NCBI GenBank assembly: GCA_017454375.1
Contig: JAFTDB010000005.1
Span: forward strand, 62,001 to 126,000
Length of the DNA stretch: 64,000 bases
Source of the DNA: Acholeplasmatales bacterium
Lineage (GTDB): Bacteria > Bacillota_I > Bacilli_A > Acholeplasmatales > Anaeroplasmataceae
Direction: 5' to 3'
The notes beneath the pieces are model-generated. The model searched no databases and was not told the origin of the DNA. It saw only the letters and a list, made by a program, of their open reading frames with translations. A program made the translations under genes and the position numbers. Below are positions 1 to 9,431 of the stretch, one piece after another (position 1 is the first letter of the stretch; the number at the start of each line of letters is the position of its first letter).

Positions 1-3000
1 TTAAATGGTGTATCAGTATCTGATAATGAACTATCTGATTTTGTTATCGTAGATACACTAGGTGACAATAAATTAGTAATTAATGATGTTACATATGAAA
101 TTAAATTAAGAGAAATAAACACTAACCTATATTTAACTGAAGCTGATGCTACAACAAATAAGGTAGATCAAATAGAAGAAATCATCTTTAGTGATGAACT
201 TGTTAAAGATATAAAATTAGATAATGTATCATATGATAATTCTACAATCTCTTCATTTGGTCTTCATAAGGTATTAATTAGTGGTGTTAATTATACTAAT
301 ACATATTATTTCTATATTAATCTAGATACTAATATCATTAATGATAATGATTATTATACAAACGTAGATATCGTATCAAACGCTAAAGAGGTAGTAGTTT
401 TAGCTAATACTACTAAGATTAATGGTGTTTTAGACACAGTTGGTACTTATAAAGTTACATTTAATGGTCTATACAACTATAAAGAGACATACACAATTAA
501 TTTAAAATCTAAATTAATCTGTAATAATGAATTATTAACAACACTTAATACAGCTAATTTAATTAATATTGAATATGAAGCTAATACTAACCATTATAAA
601 AATATTACTCTTAATGGTAATAATTATTCATTAGAAACAATTAATACCATCGGTAACAATAAATTAGTATTATTTGATATAAATAATAATGAAACTAAAT
701 ATACTCTAACTATTAATTCAAATAATTATATTAATAGCACTGTATATGAAAATAAAGAAACCGCTCAAAACAATGAAGTAAATAATTTCGTATTAAATGT
801 TAATACAGATTATTTAGGATCTGTAAAATTAGATAATAAGAATGCTCAACTTACACTTGCTAATAACCAATATGGTCTTCATATGATTAGTATAGTAGGT
901 GTAAATGGATATCAAGCTGATTATTATTTTGATATTAAGCTTGAATCTAATTTAGAAGCTACTACATATGAATTAGAAAAAGTTATTGAAATGAATGCAT
1001 ATTTTGAGGTGGATTCAAATGTTTTATCAAAGGTTACTGAGGTAGGTAACCATAAGGCAGTAATCTCAAAATACAATATCGATTCATTTGAATATGAAGA
1101 AGTAGAATTTGTAATAACTGAGAAGGTATCTGGCTTTGAGCTAGTAAATAATAGTGTAGTTACACCAGTTATTGAAGGTAATGTATCAGGTGTTATGCTT
1201 TCTAATGTTACAAACTACCAAGCTGGTGATAAGGTTACTAAGGCTGGTAAATATACTCTTAAAGTAACTGGTAGTAATGGATATACAAATAGCTATGATT
1301 TTGAAATTAAACCAGTAATTTCATTTGAAAATTATGATTTTAATTCATTAGTTAATACTAAAGAAGTAAATATTATAAGTAATGATTCTGAATTATCATT
1401 TGAGGTTTATGTAAATGATGTCTTATTTGACACAAATAAATCAATTGATACAATTGGTAATAATAAGGTAGAAATTAAAGGATTTGATTATTCAAATAGC
1501 TATATAATTACTTTAAATGAAGTAACTAATATAACTTCATCTTCATATAAGGCTAGTGATTCATTCATACCATTAGTTACTAACCTACATACTAAATCTG
1601 TATTAGTTGATGGAAATGAATATGATTTATTACCAATAACTTTCTTTGGTAATCATGTATGTAAGGTAGTAGGTGTTAATGGATATGAAGTATCTTATAC
1701 ATTTGATATAGAATTAGATACTAATTTAATGAATGATTCAGAATACTTAAAGAATATCAATGTAGTAGCTAACGCTGATATCTATATTAATAATATAAAG
1801 ACTAATAAATCATCATTTGTAGGCTATAATGAGGTTACATTCAAAGGCTTAAATAAGGAAGCTACTTATAATGTATTAATTAAAGAATTAGTTGAAGGCT
1901 TTAATAATGATAAGTACTTAGCTAACGCCTTAATTAATATTTCTAATATCTCTTCAATTACTCTTGATGGAAAAATTAAAGAATCAGTAGATGGTAATGT
2001 TACATTAAATGTAAGTGAGGTTGGTAACCATTCATTTATCATTAATGGCTTAAATGATTATCATTCTGTTTCTTATACATTCACTGTAATAGAAGATTTA
2101 CCACTACTTGAAAATAATAATACATTTACAAATGAAATAATTATAAATGTAGATAATGTTAAATCATTACTTTTAAATGGCCTACCTTTCACATCAGGTG
2201 ATAAGGTATCACTTATTGGTACATATACACTTGAGGTAATTGGTATAAATGATTATTCAAATGAATATCATTTCCAAATCACTTACGCTATTTCAGGCAT
2301 TGAAAATGATGGTGTTTATGTAGGACATGCTCAAGCAACTGCCACAAACGTAGTAATGATGCTTGATGGAGAAGCATATAATTCAGGTGATGTTATCACT
2401 ATTGTAGGCTACCATAAGCTAGTTGTTAGCGGGGATGGCAGTGAAAATACATACATCTATGATTTTGTTATCCTACCTGATTTATCTCAAAATGAGATAA
2501 TTAATGATTATGAATTAAATAATGTTGTAATTAATGATCCTAAGTCTTTCTATGTAGATAGTGCTTCAAAGCTAGAAATGCTTTTAAATGGCTCTGTTTA
2601 TGATGGAGGATTAATTACTAAGGCTGGTATTTATAAGCTTGAATTAATAGGTTCAAATGGCTATAAAAAGGAATTTAATTTCACATTTGATGTAGAAGTA
2701 GAAGAAATTAAATCAAGCTATACTAACCCTATTACACCAGCTATCTCATCAAGCTTAGAATGTGAGATTTTATTAAATGATAATAATTATCAAAATAACA
2801 CTCTAATTGATGAGGCAGGTAACTATAAATTAACTATTAAAGGTGTTAATGGCTACAAGAAGGAATATGAATTCGCTTTAGATGTAGAAGTAGGTGAAAT
2901 TAAACCTCTTTATAATAATGTATTTACTCCAGCTATTTCTAAGGCCTTAAAATCAAATATCACTTTAAATGATTTACCATATCAAAATGGTAATAAGATT

Positions 3001-6000
3001 GAAGAAACTGGTAACTATAAGCTAGTAATTTCTGGTGTTAATGGCTATAAGAAGGAATATGAATTCAGCTTAGAGCCAACTATTGGTGAAATTAAACCAG
3101 TTTATACTGAGGCATTCACACCTGTAATTTCTTTAGATTTAAAATGTGATTTATTATTAAATGGTAATAATTATCAAAATAATACTTTAATTAATAAGGT
3201 AGGTAATTATAAGCTAGAAATTAATGGAAATAATTACCATAAGGAATATGAATTTGTAGTTAAGGAAAACCTAAGCTATAAATATAATGGCGATACAAAG
3301 CCACTTATTAATAATTTAGTATTAGATGATTATATAGAAATAATCAATAATAATACTTTAGAATTCTCTTCAACACTAAATAATGAAGATGTTAATAATT
3401 TAAATATTATTAATGATTTAGGTAATAATGTTATCGTTATTAATGGTGTAGGTGGTTATGTATCTACTTATGAAATTAAATTAGTTGAGAAATTAAATTT
3501 CGTTAATAAAAATAGATATGAAGAAAAAGACTTATTTGTCCCTGCCTTAACAAATAATCTTCAGGCTGAAGTCCTTGTAGATGGAAATTTAAATGATACA
3601 TTAAAGGGCTTTGGTAAGCATTTAATTAAGATTAATGGTATAAATGGATATACATCTGATTATGAATTATATGTAGAATTAGACACTAATATTACAAATA
3701 AGGCTACATATAATAAATCAGTTACTATCAACATGAATTCTATTTTCACTGTAGATGGTATAGAGTGTAATGCTGATTACCTACTAGATATTGTTGGTAA
3801 CCACACTATTAAGGCACAAGGCTTAAATGGTGAAGAGAAGACATTTGATATTCTTGTTAGTGAATATGTAGAAGGACTAGAAAATAATAAGGTATATGAT
3901 GATTTTGTATTACCTAAGATAGATAACGCAGAGCTTTTATTAAATAATGAAGCATATACATCTAATACTAAGATTACAAATGTAGGTAATTATGTACTAG
4001 ATGTAATAGGTACTAACGGATATAAGAATTCATATGAATTCGTTATAAAGAATAATGAATTTGAATATGATGGTAAGACACTTGAAAATGATGTATTAAT
4101 TGATATTCCAAATGCTAAATTAGTGCTAGATGGAGAGGAATTAGCTAATAATTCAAGAATTAATACTGTAGGTATCCACTATTTAGATGTCGTAGGTGTT
4201 AATGAATATAAGAAATCATATACATTCACAATTAAAAATGTTGAATTTGAAAATGATTTAGTTACAGATCAAAATGTTGTAATTAACATACCTAACGCTA
4301 AATTATATGTAGATTCTAAAGAAATTGAAAATGGAACATCAATTGAGGCAGTTGGTAACCATAAATTAGTAGTAAAAGGTACTAATGGATATGAAAAATC
4401 ATATGAATTTGTGATAAAGAATGTAGATTTTGAAGATAATCTATCTACATATGATACAGTCTTAATTGACATTCCAAATGCTAAATTAGTACTTGATAAC
4501 GCTGAAATTGAGAATAATTCAAGAATCAGTGAAGTAGGTATTCACTATTTAGATGTAAATGGTGAAAATGATTATTTAAAATCATACATGTTCACAATTA
4601 AAAATACTGAATTTGAAAATAATTTAAAAACTATTAATCCTGTAACAATTAATATTCCTAATTCAAAGCTTTATGTAGATAATGTAGAAATTGAAAATAA
4701 CAGTGTAATTAAGTCTGTTGGTAACCATACTCTTAAGGTGGAAGGAACAAATGGATATGTTAAAACATATGAATTTGTTATAGAAAATGTTTTATTTACA
4801 GATAATCTATCTACATATGATACAGTTTTAATTGATATTCCAAATGCTAAATTAGTACTTGATAATACAATAATAGATAATAATTCTAGAATCAGTGAAG
4901 TAGGTATCCATTATTTAGATGTATATGGAGATAATGATTATAAAAAATCATATGTATTTACAATTAAGAATACTGAATTTGAAAATAATTTAGTTACAGA
5001 TCAAAATGTTTTAATTAGTATACCTAACGCAAAGCTTTATGTAGATAATGAAGAAGTAGAAAATAATAGCTATATTAGCTTAGTTGGTAACCATAAATTA
5101 ACTGTAAAGGGAACAAATGGATATGAAAAATCATATCAATTTGTTATAGAAAATATCCCATTTGAAAATAATCAAGTAATTAAATCAGATATTTTAATTA
5201 ATATTCCTAACGCTAAATTATATTTAGATGGTGAAGAAATTGAAAATAATTCAATTATCAAAGCTGTTGGTAACCATATTTTAGAGGTTAAGGGTACAAA
5301 TGATTATGCTAGAACATATGAATTTGTAATTCTTAATAAAGAATTTGAAGATACTACAGTTGAAGGCTCAATTTCTATTGATATTCCATATGCTAAATTA
5401 TATGTAGATGGAAAAGAAATAGATAATAATTCTGTAATCAATGAAATTGGTAACCATGAGCTTGAGGTTAAGGGTACTAATAATTATATAAAGAAATATA
5501 AATTCACTATTACTCCAGATAAGACTATCACTCAAAATGAAAATAGTGATGGCTATGTAGCTAATATTGAGGTAGCTAACGTTTATAAGGATGTTAAAAT
5601 TGATAATTTAACATACGAAAATGGCTCAGATTATAAATCTGTAGGTAACCATACATTAACAATTTATGGTACTAATGGCTATGTTTATACAGAAGATTTC
5701 ACTGTAGAAGCCTTAACTAAGGTTAGTGATACAGGTGTATATAAGGATAAATTAATCATTAAGTCACTAGACGCAGAAGAAATGATCCTAGATGGTAAGG
5801 AATTAACTAAGGATAAGGTTATTTCTAATGGTGATCATATCCTAGTAATCAAAGGCGCAAATGGCTATGAAAAGGTAATTAAGTTCACATATGATAACCC
5901 TAATGATTTATATGTAATTATCTATACAATAGTTTTAGCTACTGTATTCTTAACATCTTATGTATGCTTAATAATCTATAAAAATAAAAAGAAAGGTAAG

Positions 6001-6012
6001 GAGGAAAAATAA
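1..6012 (+). CDS. Giant repetitive Ig-like surface protein, membrane-anchored (5' end outside window)
   Basis: The frame is open from base 1 to the stop at 6010-6012, so at least 2003 residues are present and the N-terminus lies upstream; the first ATG in the window (883) is not the start. The protein is built almost entirely of beta-rich modules of about 60-65 residues ending in a signature like VGNHKLxVKGTNGYxxSYxFxI, which resembles bacterial Ig-like repeats. The C-terminus has one hydrophobic segment (YVIIYTIVLATVFLTSYVCL) followed by a lysine-rich tail. There is no LPXTG motif, so a membrane anchor is more likely than sortase attachment. Asn, Asp and Glu are abundant and Cys is rare. A role as an adhesin or surface layer component is inference. 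The next gene starts one base after the stop with its ribosome site inside this gene. Confidence 0.85.
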   Translation, partial: LNGVSVSDNELSDFVIVDTLGDNKLVINDVTYEIKLREINTNLYLTEADATTNKVDQIEEIIFSDELVKDIKLDNVSYDNSTISSFGLHKVLISGVNYTNTYYFYINLDTNIINDNDYYTNVDIVSNAKEVVVLANTTKINGVLDTVGTYKVTFNGLYNYKETYTINLKSKLICNNELLTTLNTANLINIEYEANTNHYKNITLNGNNYSLETINTIGNNKLVLFDINNNETKYTLTINSNNYINSTVYENKETAQNNEVNNFVLNVNTDYLGSVKLDNKNAQLTLANNQYGLHMISIVGVNGYQADYYFDIKLESNLEATTYELEKVIEMNAYFEVDSNVLSKVTEVGNHKAVISKYNIDSFEYEEVEFVITEKVSGFELVNNSVVTPVIEGNVSGVMLSNVTNYQAGDKVTKAGKYTLKVTGSNGYTNSYDFEIKPVISFENYDFNSLVNTKEVNIISNDSELSFEVYVNDVLFDTNKSIDTIGNNKVEIKGFDYSNSYIITLNEVTNITSSSYKASDSFIPLVTNLHTKSVLVDGNEYDLLPITFFGNHVCKVVGVNGYEVSYTFDIELDTNLMNDSEYLKNINVVANADIYINNIKTNKSSFVGYNEVTFKGLNKEATYNVLIKELVEGFNNDKYLANALINISNISSITLDGKIKESVDGNVTLNVSEVGNHSFIINGLNDYHSVSYTFTVIEDLPLLENNNTFTNEIIINVDNVKSLLLNGLPFTSGDKVSLIGTYTLEVIGINDYSNEYHFQITYAISGIENDGVYVGHAQATATNVVMMLDGEAYNSGDVITIVGYHKLVVSGDGSENTYIYDFVILPDLSQNEIINDYELNNVVINDPKSFYVDSASKLEMLLNGSVYDGGLITKAGIYKLELIGSNGYKKEFNFTFDVEVEEIKSSYTNPITPAISSSLECEILLNDNNYQNNTLIDEAGNYKLTIKGVNGYKKEYEFALDVEVGEIKPLYNNVFTPAISKALKSNITLNDLPYQNGNKIEETGNYKLVISGVNGYKKEYEFSLEPTIGEIKPVYTEAFTPVISLDLKCDLLLNGNNYQNNTLINKVGNYKLEINGNNYHKEYEFVVKENLSYKYNGDTKPLINNLVLDDYIEIINNNTLEFSSTLNNEDVNNLNIINDLGNNVIVINGVGGYVSTYEIKLVEKLNFVNKNRYEEKDLFVPALTNNLQAEVLVDGNLNDTLKGFGKHLIKINGINGYTSDYELYVELDTNITNKATYNKSVTINMNSIFTVDGIECNADYLLDIVGNHTIKAQGLNGEEKTFDILVSEYVEGLENNKVYDDFVLPKIDNAELLLNNEAYTSNTKITNVGNYVLDVIGTNGYKNSYEFVIKNNEFEYDGKTLENDVLIDIPNAKLVLDGEELANNSRINTVGIHYLDVVGVNEYKKSYTFTIKNVEFENDLVTDQNVVINIPNAKLYVDSKEIENGTSIEAVGNHKLVVKGTNGYEKSYEFVIKNVDFEDNLSTYDTVLIDIPNAKLVLDNAEIENNSRISEVGIHYLDVNGENDYLKSYMFTIKNTEFENNLKTINPVTINIPNSKLYVDNVEIENNSVIKSVGNHTLKVEGTNGYVKTYEFVIENVLFTDNLSTYDTVLIDIPNAKLVLDNTIIDNNSRISEVGIHYLDVYGDNDYKKSYVFTIKNTEFENNLVTDQNVLISIPNAKLYVDNEEVENNSYISLVGNHKLTVKGTNGYEKSYQFVIENIPFENNQVIKSDILINIPNAKLYLDGEEIENNSIIKAVGNHILEVKGTNDYARTYEFVILNKEFEDTTVEGSISIDIPYAKLYVDGKEIDNNSVINEIGNHELEVKGTNNYIKKYKFTITPDKTITQNENSDGYVANIEVANVYKDVKIDNLTYENGSDYKSVGNHTLTIYGTNGYVYTEDFTVEALTKVSDTGVYKDKLIIKSLDAEEMILDGKELTKDKVISNGDHILVIKGANGYEKVIKFTYDNPNDLYVIIYTIVLATVFLTSYVCLIIYKNKKKGKEEK
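2698..3270 (+). repeat. Three tandem 64-residue repeats in the surface protein
   Basis: Three consecutive units begin at 2698, 2890 and 3082 (192-base period). Each starts with a form of V/I-G-E-I-K, has TPAIS or TPVIS near residue 14, a YQNN/YQNG motif, and ends with GNYKLxIxGVNGYKKEYEF. They are diverged copies of the same module as the later 61-residue array but form a separate sub-family, which suggests local duplication. Confidence 0.75.
4054..5517 (+). repeat. Eight tandem ~61-residue repeats with alternating (A-B) unit types
   Basis: Eight units of about 183 bases follow one another. Odd units 1, 3 and 5 carry DIPNAKLVLD, NNSRI and VGIHYLDV; even units 2, 4 and 6 carry IPNAKLYVD and VGNHKLxVKGTNGY. 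Nucleotide near-identity follows the dimer: the stretch starting GATAATCTATCTACATATGA at 4435 recurs at 4801 (366 bases, two units), and that starting GAATTTGAAAAT at 4243 recurs almost unchanged at 4975 (732 bases, four units). The pattern fits duplication of a two-domain block. Confidence 0.8.
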
Positions 6013-6013
6013 T

Positions 6014-6313
6014 ATGCAATTTATCGAAACTTATTTCCATTTTATCGCATTTTTCATATTAATTCTTACAAGTATTATCTTTGTAACATTCTTCCTTATG
6101 ACTCATAAGAAGGAAAAAACATTATTCCATAATTTTCATTTAGTTGGCTTAATTGTTATAACTATCTATGAAATATTACATGTATTATTAATCATTTACG
6201 CTACTAATAATGTTATATTAAGAATATATACAATCTTCTTGGGCGTAAGCTTCTTTATGCTAGTATATGTAGAAATTATCTATTTAATATCTACTATGAA
6301 AAAGGAGCCTTAA
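6014..6313 (+). CDS. Small three-helix membrane protein of unknown function
   Basis: The 99-residue product has three hydrophobic segments at about residues 9-30, 41-63 and 69-92, joined by a short basic loop (THKKEKT). I do not recognise a family. The ribosome site AAGGAGG lies inside the last codons of the surface protein gene and the start is one base past its stop, so the two are cotranscribed and probably translationally coupled. Being tied to a giant anchored surface protein, it may assist its membrane insertion or stability; that is inference only. Confidence 0.7.
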   Translation: MQFIETYFHFIAFFILILTSIIFVTFFLMTHKKEKTLFHNFHLVGLIVITIYEILHVLLIIYATNNVILRIYTIFLGVSFFMLVYVEIIYLISTMKKEP

Positions 6314-6362
6314 GCTCACTTCCTACTAAAGCTGATTTAGATAAATATTTAAAAATGTTATA

Positions 6363-6391
6363 GAAGCGATGTTTTCATCGCTTTTATTTTT
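6363..6391 (+). terminator. Rho-independent terminator
   Basis: An 8-bp stem (AAGCGATG / CATCGCTT) with a four-T loop is followed by a T-rich tract. It closes the transcription unit of the surface protein and the small membrane protein. Confidence 0.85.
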
Positions 6392-6399
6392 GGTATAAT
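6391..6399 (+). promoter_or_regulatory. Extended -10 promoter of the hydrolase gene
   Basis: The sequence TGGTATAAT is an extended -10 element placed 25 bases before the hydrolase start and just after the preceding terminator. No good -35 box is visible, as expected for extended -10 promoters. Confidence 0.6.
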
Positions 6400-6423
6400 A
6401 TAAATTACTTATGGAGGTTAAAA

Positions 6424-7317
6424 ATGGAAATTAAAGAGGGTTATATGCCTTTTAAAGGCTATAGAACATATTATCGTATAACTAATCCAAATGGAAGCAA
6501 GACTCCAATCATATTTTGTCATGGTGGACCTGGATCAACCCATAATTTTTTTGAAATATTTGATGAATTTGCATATGATGATGATAGACCAGTAGTTTTA
6601 TATGACCAATTAGGATGTGGTAAATCATATGTTAAAGAAGATTTGAATGATGATTTATGGAATAAAGAGACCTGGGTTAATGAGCTAATTGCCTTAAGAA
6701 AATATTTAAACCTTGATAAGGTTCACATTTTAGGTCATTCCTGGGGTGGAATGCTAAATATTATATATAATGTAGATTATAATCCCAAAGGCGTTAAATC
6801 TATTATTTTATCATCTACTTTATCTAGTGCCTCTTTATGGAAAAAAGAAACTCATAGACTTCTTAATTTAATGGATAATAGAAATAAGAATGCTTTAATT
6901 GATGGTGAAATGAAGCATGAATTTAATTCAAATAGATTTCAAAATGCATATGATAAATATTCATATCGTTATATTTATGGCCCTTTCAAAAAAGGTGTGG
7001 ATCCTGAATGTATAACAAGGAAAAAGAAATGTAATAAATATGTATATTTAAATACATGGGGTGAATCAGAATTCACTCCAAGTGGTAATCTAAGTAGTTA
7101 TGAATATACTGATAAATTATTTAAAATAAAATCACCTGTTTTAATATTATCTGGTGCAAATGATGAATCTACACCACTTCAAAATAAAATAATGTATGAT
7201 GAAATTAAAACAAAAAAGAAGTGGGTATTATTTCAAGATAGTAGACATATGTCATATTATGAAGAGCATGAATTATATGTTAAGGTATTAAAAGAGTTTT
7301 TAAATGATAATGATTAA
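6424..7317 (+). CDS. Alpha/beta hydrolase, proline iminopeptidase-like (S33)
   Basis: The 297-residue protein has the oxyanion-hole motif HGGPG (residues 34-38) typical of prolyl aminopeptidases, the nucleophile elbow GHSWGG with Ser106, an acid in SGANDEST (Asp247) and a His in SRHMS (His275). The order and spacing match peptidase family S33, which removes N-terminal proline from peptides in the cytoplasm; there is no signal peptide. Family members also include other hydrolases, so the substrate is not certain. The start is preceded by ATGGAGG. The gene stands alone behind its own promoter. Confidence 0.8.
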   Translation: MEIKEGYMPFKGYRTYYRITNPNGSKTPIIFCHGGPGSTHNFFEIFDEFAYDDDRPVVLYDQLGCGKSYVKEDLNDDLWNKETWVNELIALRKYLNLDKVHILGHSWGGMLNIIYNVDYNPKGVKSIILSSTLSSASLWKKETHRLLNLMDNRNKNALIDGEMKHEFNSNRFQNAYDKYSYRYIYGPFKKGVDPECITRKKKCNKYVYLNTWGESEFTPSGNLSSYEYTDKLFKIKSPVLILSGANDESTPLQNKIMYDEIKTKKKWVLFQDSRHMSYYEEHELYVKVLKEFLNDND

Positions 7318-7329
7318 TTAAAAATTGTT

Positions 7330-7357
7330 TTGAATAATTATAAAAAAATGATATACT
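7330..7357 (+). promoter_or_regulatory. Sigma-A type promoter of thiI
   Basis: TTGAAT (7330-7335) and TATACT (7352-7357) are 16 bases apart, 30 bases before the chosen thiI start. The in-frame TTG at 7330 is therefore the -35 box and not a start codon. Confidence 0.7.
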
Positions 7358-7386
7358 TTTCTAGGATTAGAAAGAGGTTAGATAAA

Positions 7387-8628
7387 ATGGTTTATAATCA
7401 AATACTTGTAAGAATGGGAGATTTAACCCTAAAAGGTAAGAATCAAGGCCAATTCTTAAGAAGATTATATAATTTAATAGATTTAAAATTAAAAGGACTT
7501 AACGTAGCAAAAGAATACCGTCATGACCGTATTTTTATTACAATAGGTGATGAAAATCTAGATGAAATCATTAAAAGATTAAATTATGTATCTGGCTTAT
7601 CTTCTTATTCATTAGTTTTAAAATGCTCAAATGATATCGAAGATATAAAGGTAAATTCATTAAAGCTAATGGAAGAAAAAGTTGGTACTAATGAGGTTAC
7701 ATTTAAAGTAGATACAAAAAGAGCTAATAAAGAATATCCTATGGAATCCTTAGAGGTTTCTAAGCATGTTTCAGGATATGTATTATCTCATATGCAAAAC
7801 CTTAAGGTTGATGTTCATCATCCAGAGGTTACACTTCATTTAGAGCTTCGTGGAGATAGCTGTTACTTATTTAATGATCAAATAAGACTACTTGGTGGTT
7901 TCCCTGTAGGTGTAGCTGGAAAAGGACTTTTAATGTTATCTGGTGGTATCGATTCACCAGTTGCTGGAATTTTGGCTATGAAGCAAGGAATTGAAGTAGA
8001 ATGTATCCATTTTGAATCTACTCCACTTACTTCAATTGAATCAGCTCAAAAGGTTGTAGATTTAGCTAAGATTATGGCTAGATATTCAAAAGATGATACA
8101 ATTAAGATCCACATGGTACCATTTAAGGAAATCCATATGAAGCTTTTAGAGGTAATTCCTGAAAGCTACCATATCACAGTTATGCGTAGAATGATGTATA
8201 AAATAGCTACTGAAATTGCTAAATTAAATGATTGCTTATGCATCATTAATGGTGAATCAGTTGGCCAAGTAGCAAGCCAAACATTACAATCTATGAATAC
8301 AATTAATTCAGTTACAAATATGCCAATTGTAAGACCTTTAGCTACTACAGATAAGGTTGATATTATTAGTTATTCTAATAAATTTGGTACATTTGATATC
8401 TCAATTAAGCCATTTGAGGACTGTTGTACAGTTTATGTACCAAAGGCCCCATCAACTGCCCCTAAGCTAGATAAGGTAGAAAGATTTGAATCAGTATTTG
8501 ATTTTGATTCATTAATTGAAGAAACTGTTAAAAATACTAATACAATTACTATCTCTACAGATAGCGATATAGATTTAGCTATGCACGGCCTAGAGGTTAG
8601 AGAAGTATTAAAGGAATTGAGTAAATAG
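7387..8628 (+). CDS. thiI: tRNA 4-thiouridine synthase ThiI
   Basis: ThiI adenylates U8 of tRNA and carries out its sulfuration; in some bacteria it also feeds thiamine thiazole synthesis. The 413-residue protein begins with MVYNQILVRMGDLTLKGKNQ, a typical ThiI N-terminus, followed by a THUMP region and the PP-loop motif SGGIDSP. It ends after the catalytic core, without the rhodanese domain of the E. coli form, which is the usual length in Bacillota. I chose ATG 7387 because AGAGGT lies eight bases upstream; the longer frame from TTG 7330 runs through the promoter. Such short forms need a separate cysteine desulfurase, not seen here. Confidence 0.93.
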   Translation: MVYNQILVRMGDLTLKGKNQGQFLRRLYNLIDLKLKGLNVAKEYRHDRIFITIGDENLDEIIKRLNYVSGLSSYSLVLKCSNDIEDIKVNSLKLMEEKVGTNEVTFKVDTKRANKEYPMESLEVSKHVSGYVLSHMQNLKVDVHHPEVTLHLELRGDSCYLFNDQIRLLGGFPVGVAGKGLLMLSGGIDSPVAGILAMKQGIEVECIHFESTPLTSIESAQKVVDLAKIMARYSKDDTIKIHMVPFKEIHMKLLEVIPESYHITVMRRMMYKIATEIAKLNDCLCIINGESVGQVASQTLQSMNTINSVTNMPIVRPLATTDKVDIISYSNKFGTFDISIKPFEDCCTVYVPKAPSTAPKLDKVERFESVFDFDSLIEETVKNTNTITISTDSDIDLAMHGLEVREVLKELSK

Positions 8629-8633
8629 GAAAT

Positions 8634-8661
8634 AATCTACATTTGTGTAGATTTTTTCTTT
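8634..8661 (+). terminator. Rho-independent terminator after thiI
   Basis: The stem AATCTACA / TGTAGATT with loop TTTG is followed by a T-rich tract. Confidence 0.85.
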
Positions 8662-8681
8662 AATAATATAAATTATTAATG

Positions 8682-8687
8682 TATAAT
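8682..8687 (+). promoter_or_regulatory. Probable -10 element for the RDD gene
   Basis: TATAAT lies 21 bases before the start of the RDD gene and eight bases before its GGAGG site, after the thiI terminator. No convincing -35 box is seen, so this is a weak call. Confidence 0.45.
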
Positions 8688-8708
8688 TAATTTCGGAGGT
8701 TTTTGGAT

Positions 8709-9431
8709 ATGTATGTAGCTAATGGCCGTAGATTTTTGGCTTTTTTAATAGATATTATTATAGTTTCAATAGTCGCTTCATTACTTGCTATTCCATTTTA
8801 TTATATCTTCCAAATCGATAGAAATGGACTTAACCTAGCACAATCTACACTTTTAAATGATTTATCTAATTATTTTTCATCTAGAAGTGAAGAAGCATTA
8901 CGTTCTTTTTATGTTTCACTTGAGGAATATGTGAAATATAGATTAGTGACATTCTTATTTGATTTTGTAAGCTTTGTGGTTGTTGATACATTATATTTAT
9001 GCGTATTACCACTTGTATTTAAATATCAAACATTTGGTAGAGCAGCCGCAGGTATAATGGTAGTTAATAAGGATGAAGCAAAATTAACTACAGGTAGAAT
9101 GTTTATAAGAGAATTATTAGTATTTACATTATGTTATAGACTCCTAGGCGTAGTATTCCTTATCGCAAATGGTATAGTATTACTAGCTTCACATAAGAGC
9201 CTAATTGATTTAATGAGTAGAACTAGAATGATTTATCGTTATCAACAATCTGAAATGGAAGAAAATGATGGGGCAGTATTTAAGGATAACCCTAACTACA
9301 TTATTGTTGATAAGGTAACTGATAATCTTGATGATACAGGTGCTTCTAAGGCAGATGAGCCTTATGAAGAGCCAAAAGAGGATAAAAAAGAAGAAAAAGA
9401 TGACGAATCTGATGAATATATGGTGATCTAA
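8709..9431 (+). CDS. RDD family membrane protein
   Basis: The N-terminus ANGRRFLAFLIDIIIVSIVA carries the Arg and Asp residues that give the RDD family its name. Several membrane helices follow (about residues 9-30, 70-100 and 145-170), then a cytoplasmic acidic tail rich in Glu, Asp and Lys. RDD proteins are poorly characterised; some are implicated in ion exchange. I chose ATG 8709, nine bases after GGAGG, over the in-frame TTG at 8703, which is too close to it. The stop overlaps the next start (TAATG), so the pair is translationally coupled. Confidence 0.75.
   Translation: MYVANGRRFLAFLIDIIIVSIVASLLAIPFYYIFQIDRNGLNLAQSTLLNDLSNYFSSRSEEALRSFYVSLEEYVKYRLVTFLFDFVSFVVVDTLYLCVLPLVFKYQTFGRAAAGIMVVNKDEAKLTTGRMFIRELLVFTLCYRLLGVVFLIANGIVLLASHKSLIDLMSRTRMIYRYQQSEMEENDGAVFKDNPNYIIVDKVTDNLDDTGASKADEPYEEPKEDKKEEKDDESDEYMVI

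Noticed and set aside
883..885. ATG 883 as the start of the giant surface protein
   Set aside because: The frame is open back to base 1 with the same repeat modules, and no ribosome site precedes 883.
4054..5517. CRISPR array
   Set aside because: The periodic repeats are 183 bases, lie in frame in a coding region and have no spacer pattern.
7330..7386. Upstream TTG start for thiI
   Set aside because: The stretch holds the -35 and -10 boxes, and ATG 7387 has a good ribosome site and matches the ThiI N-terminus.
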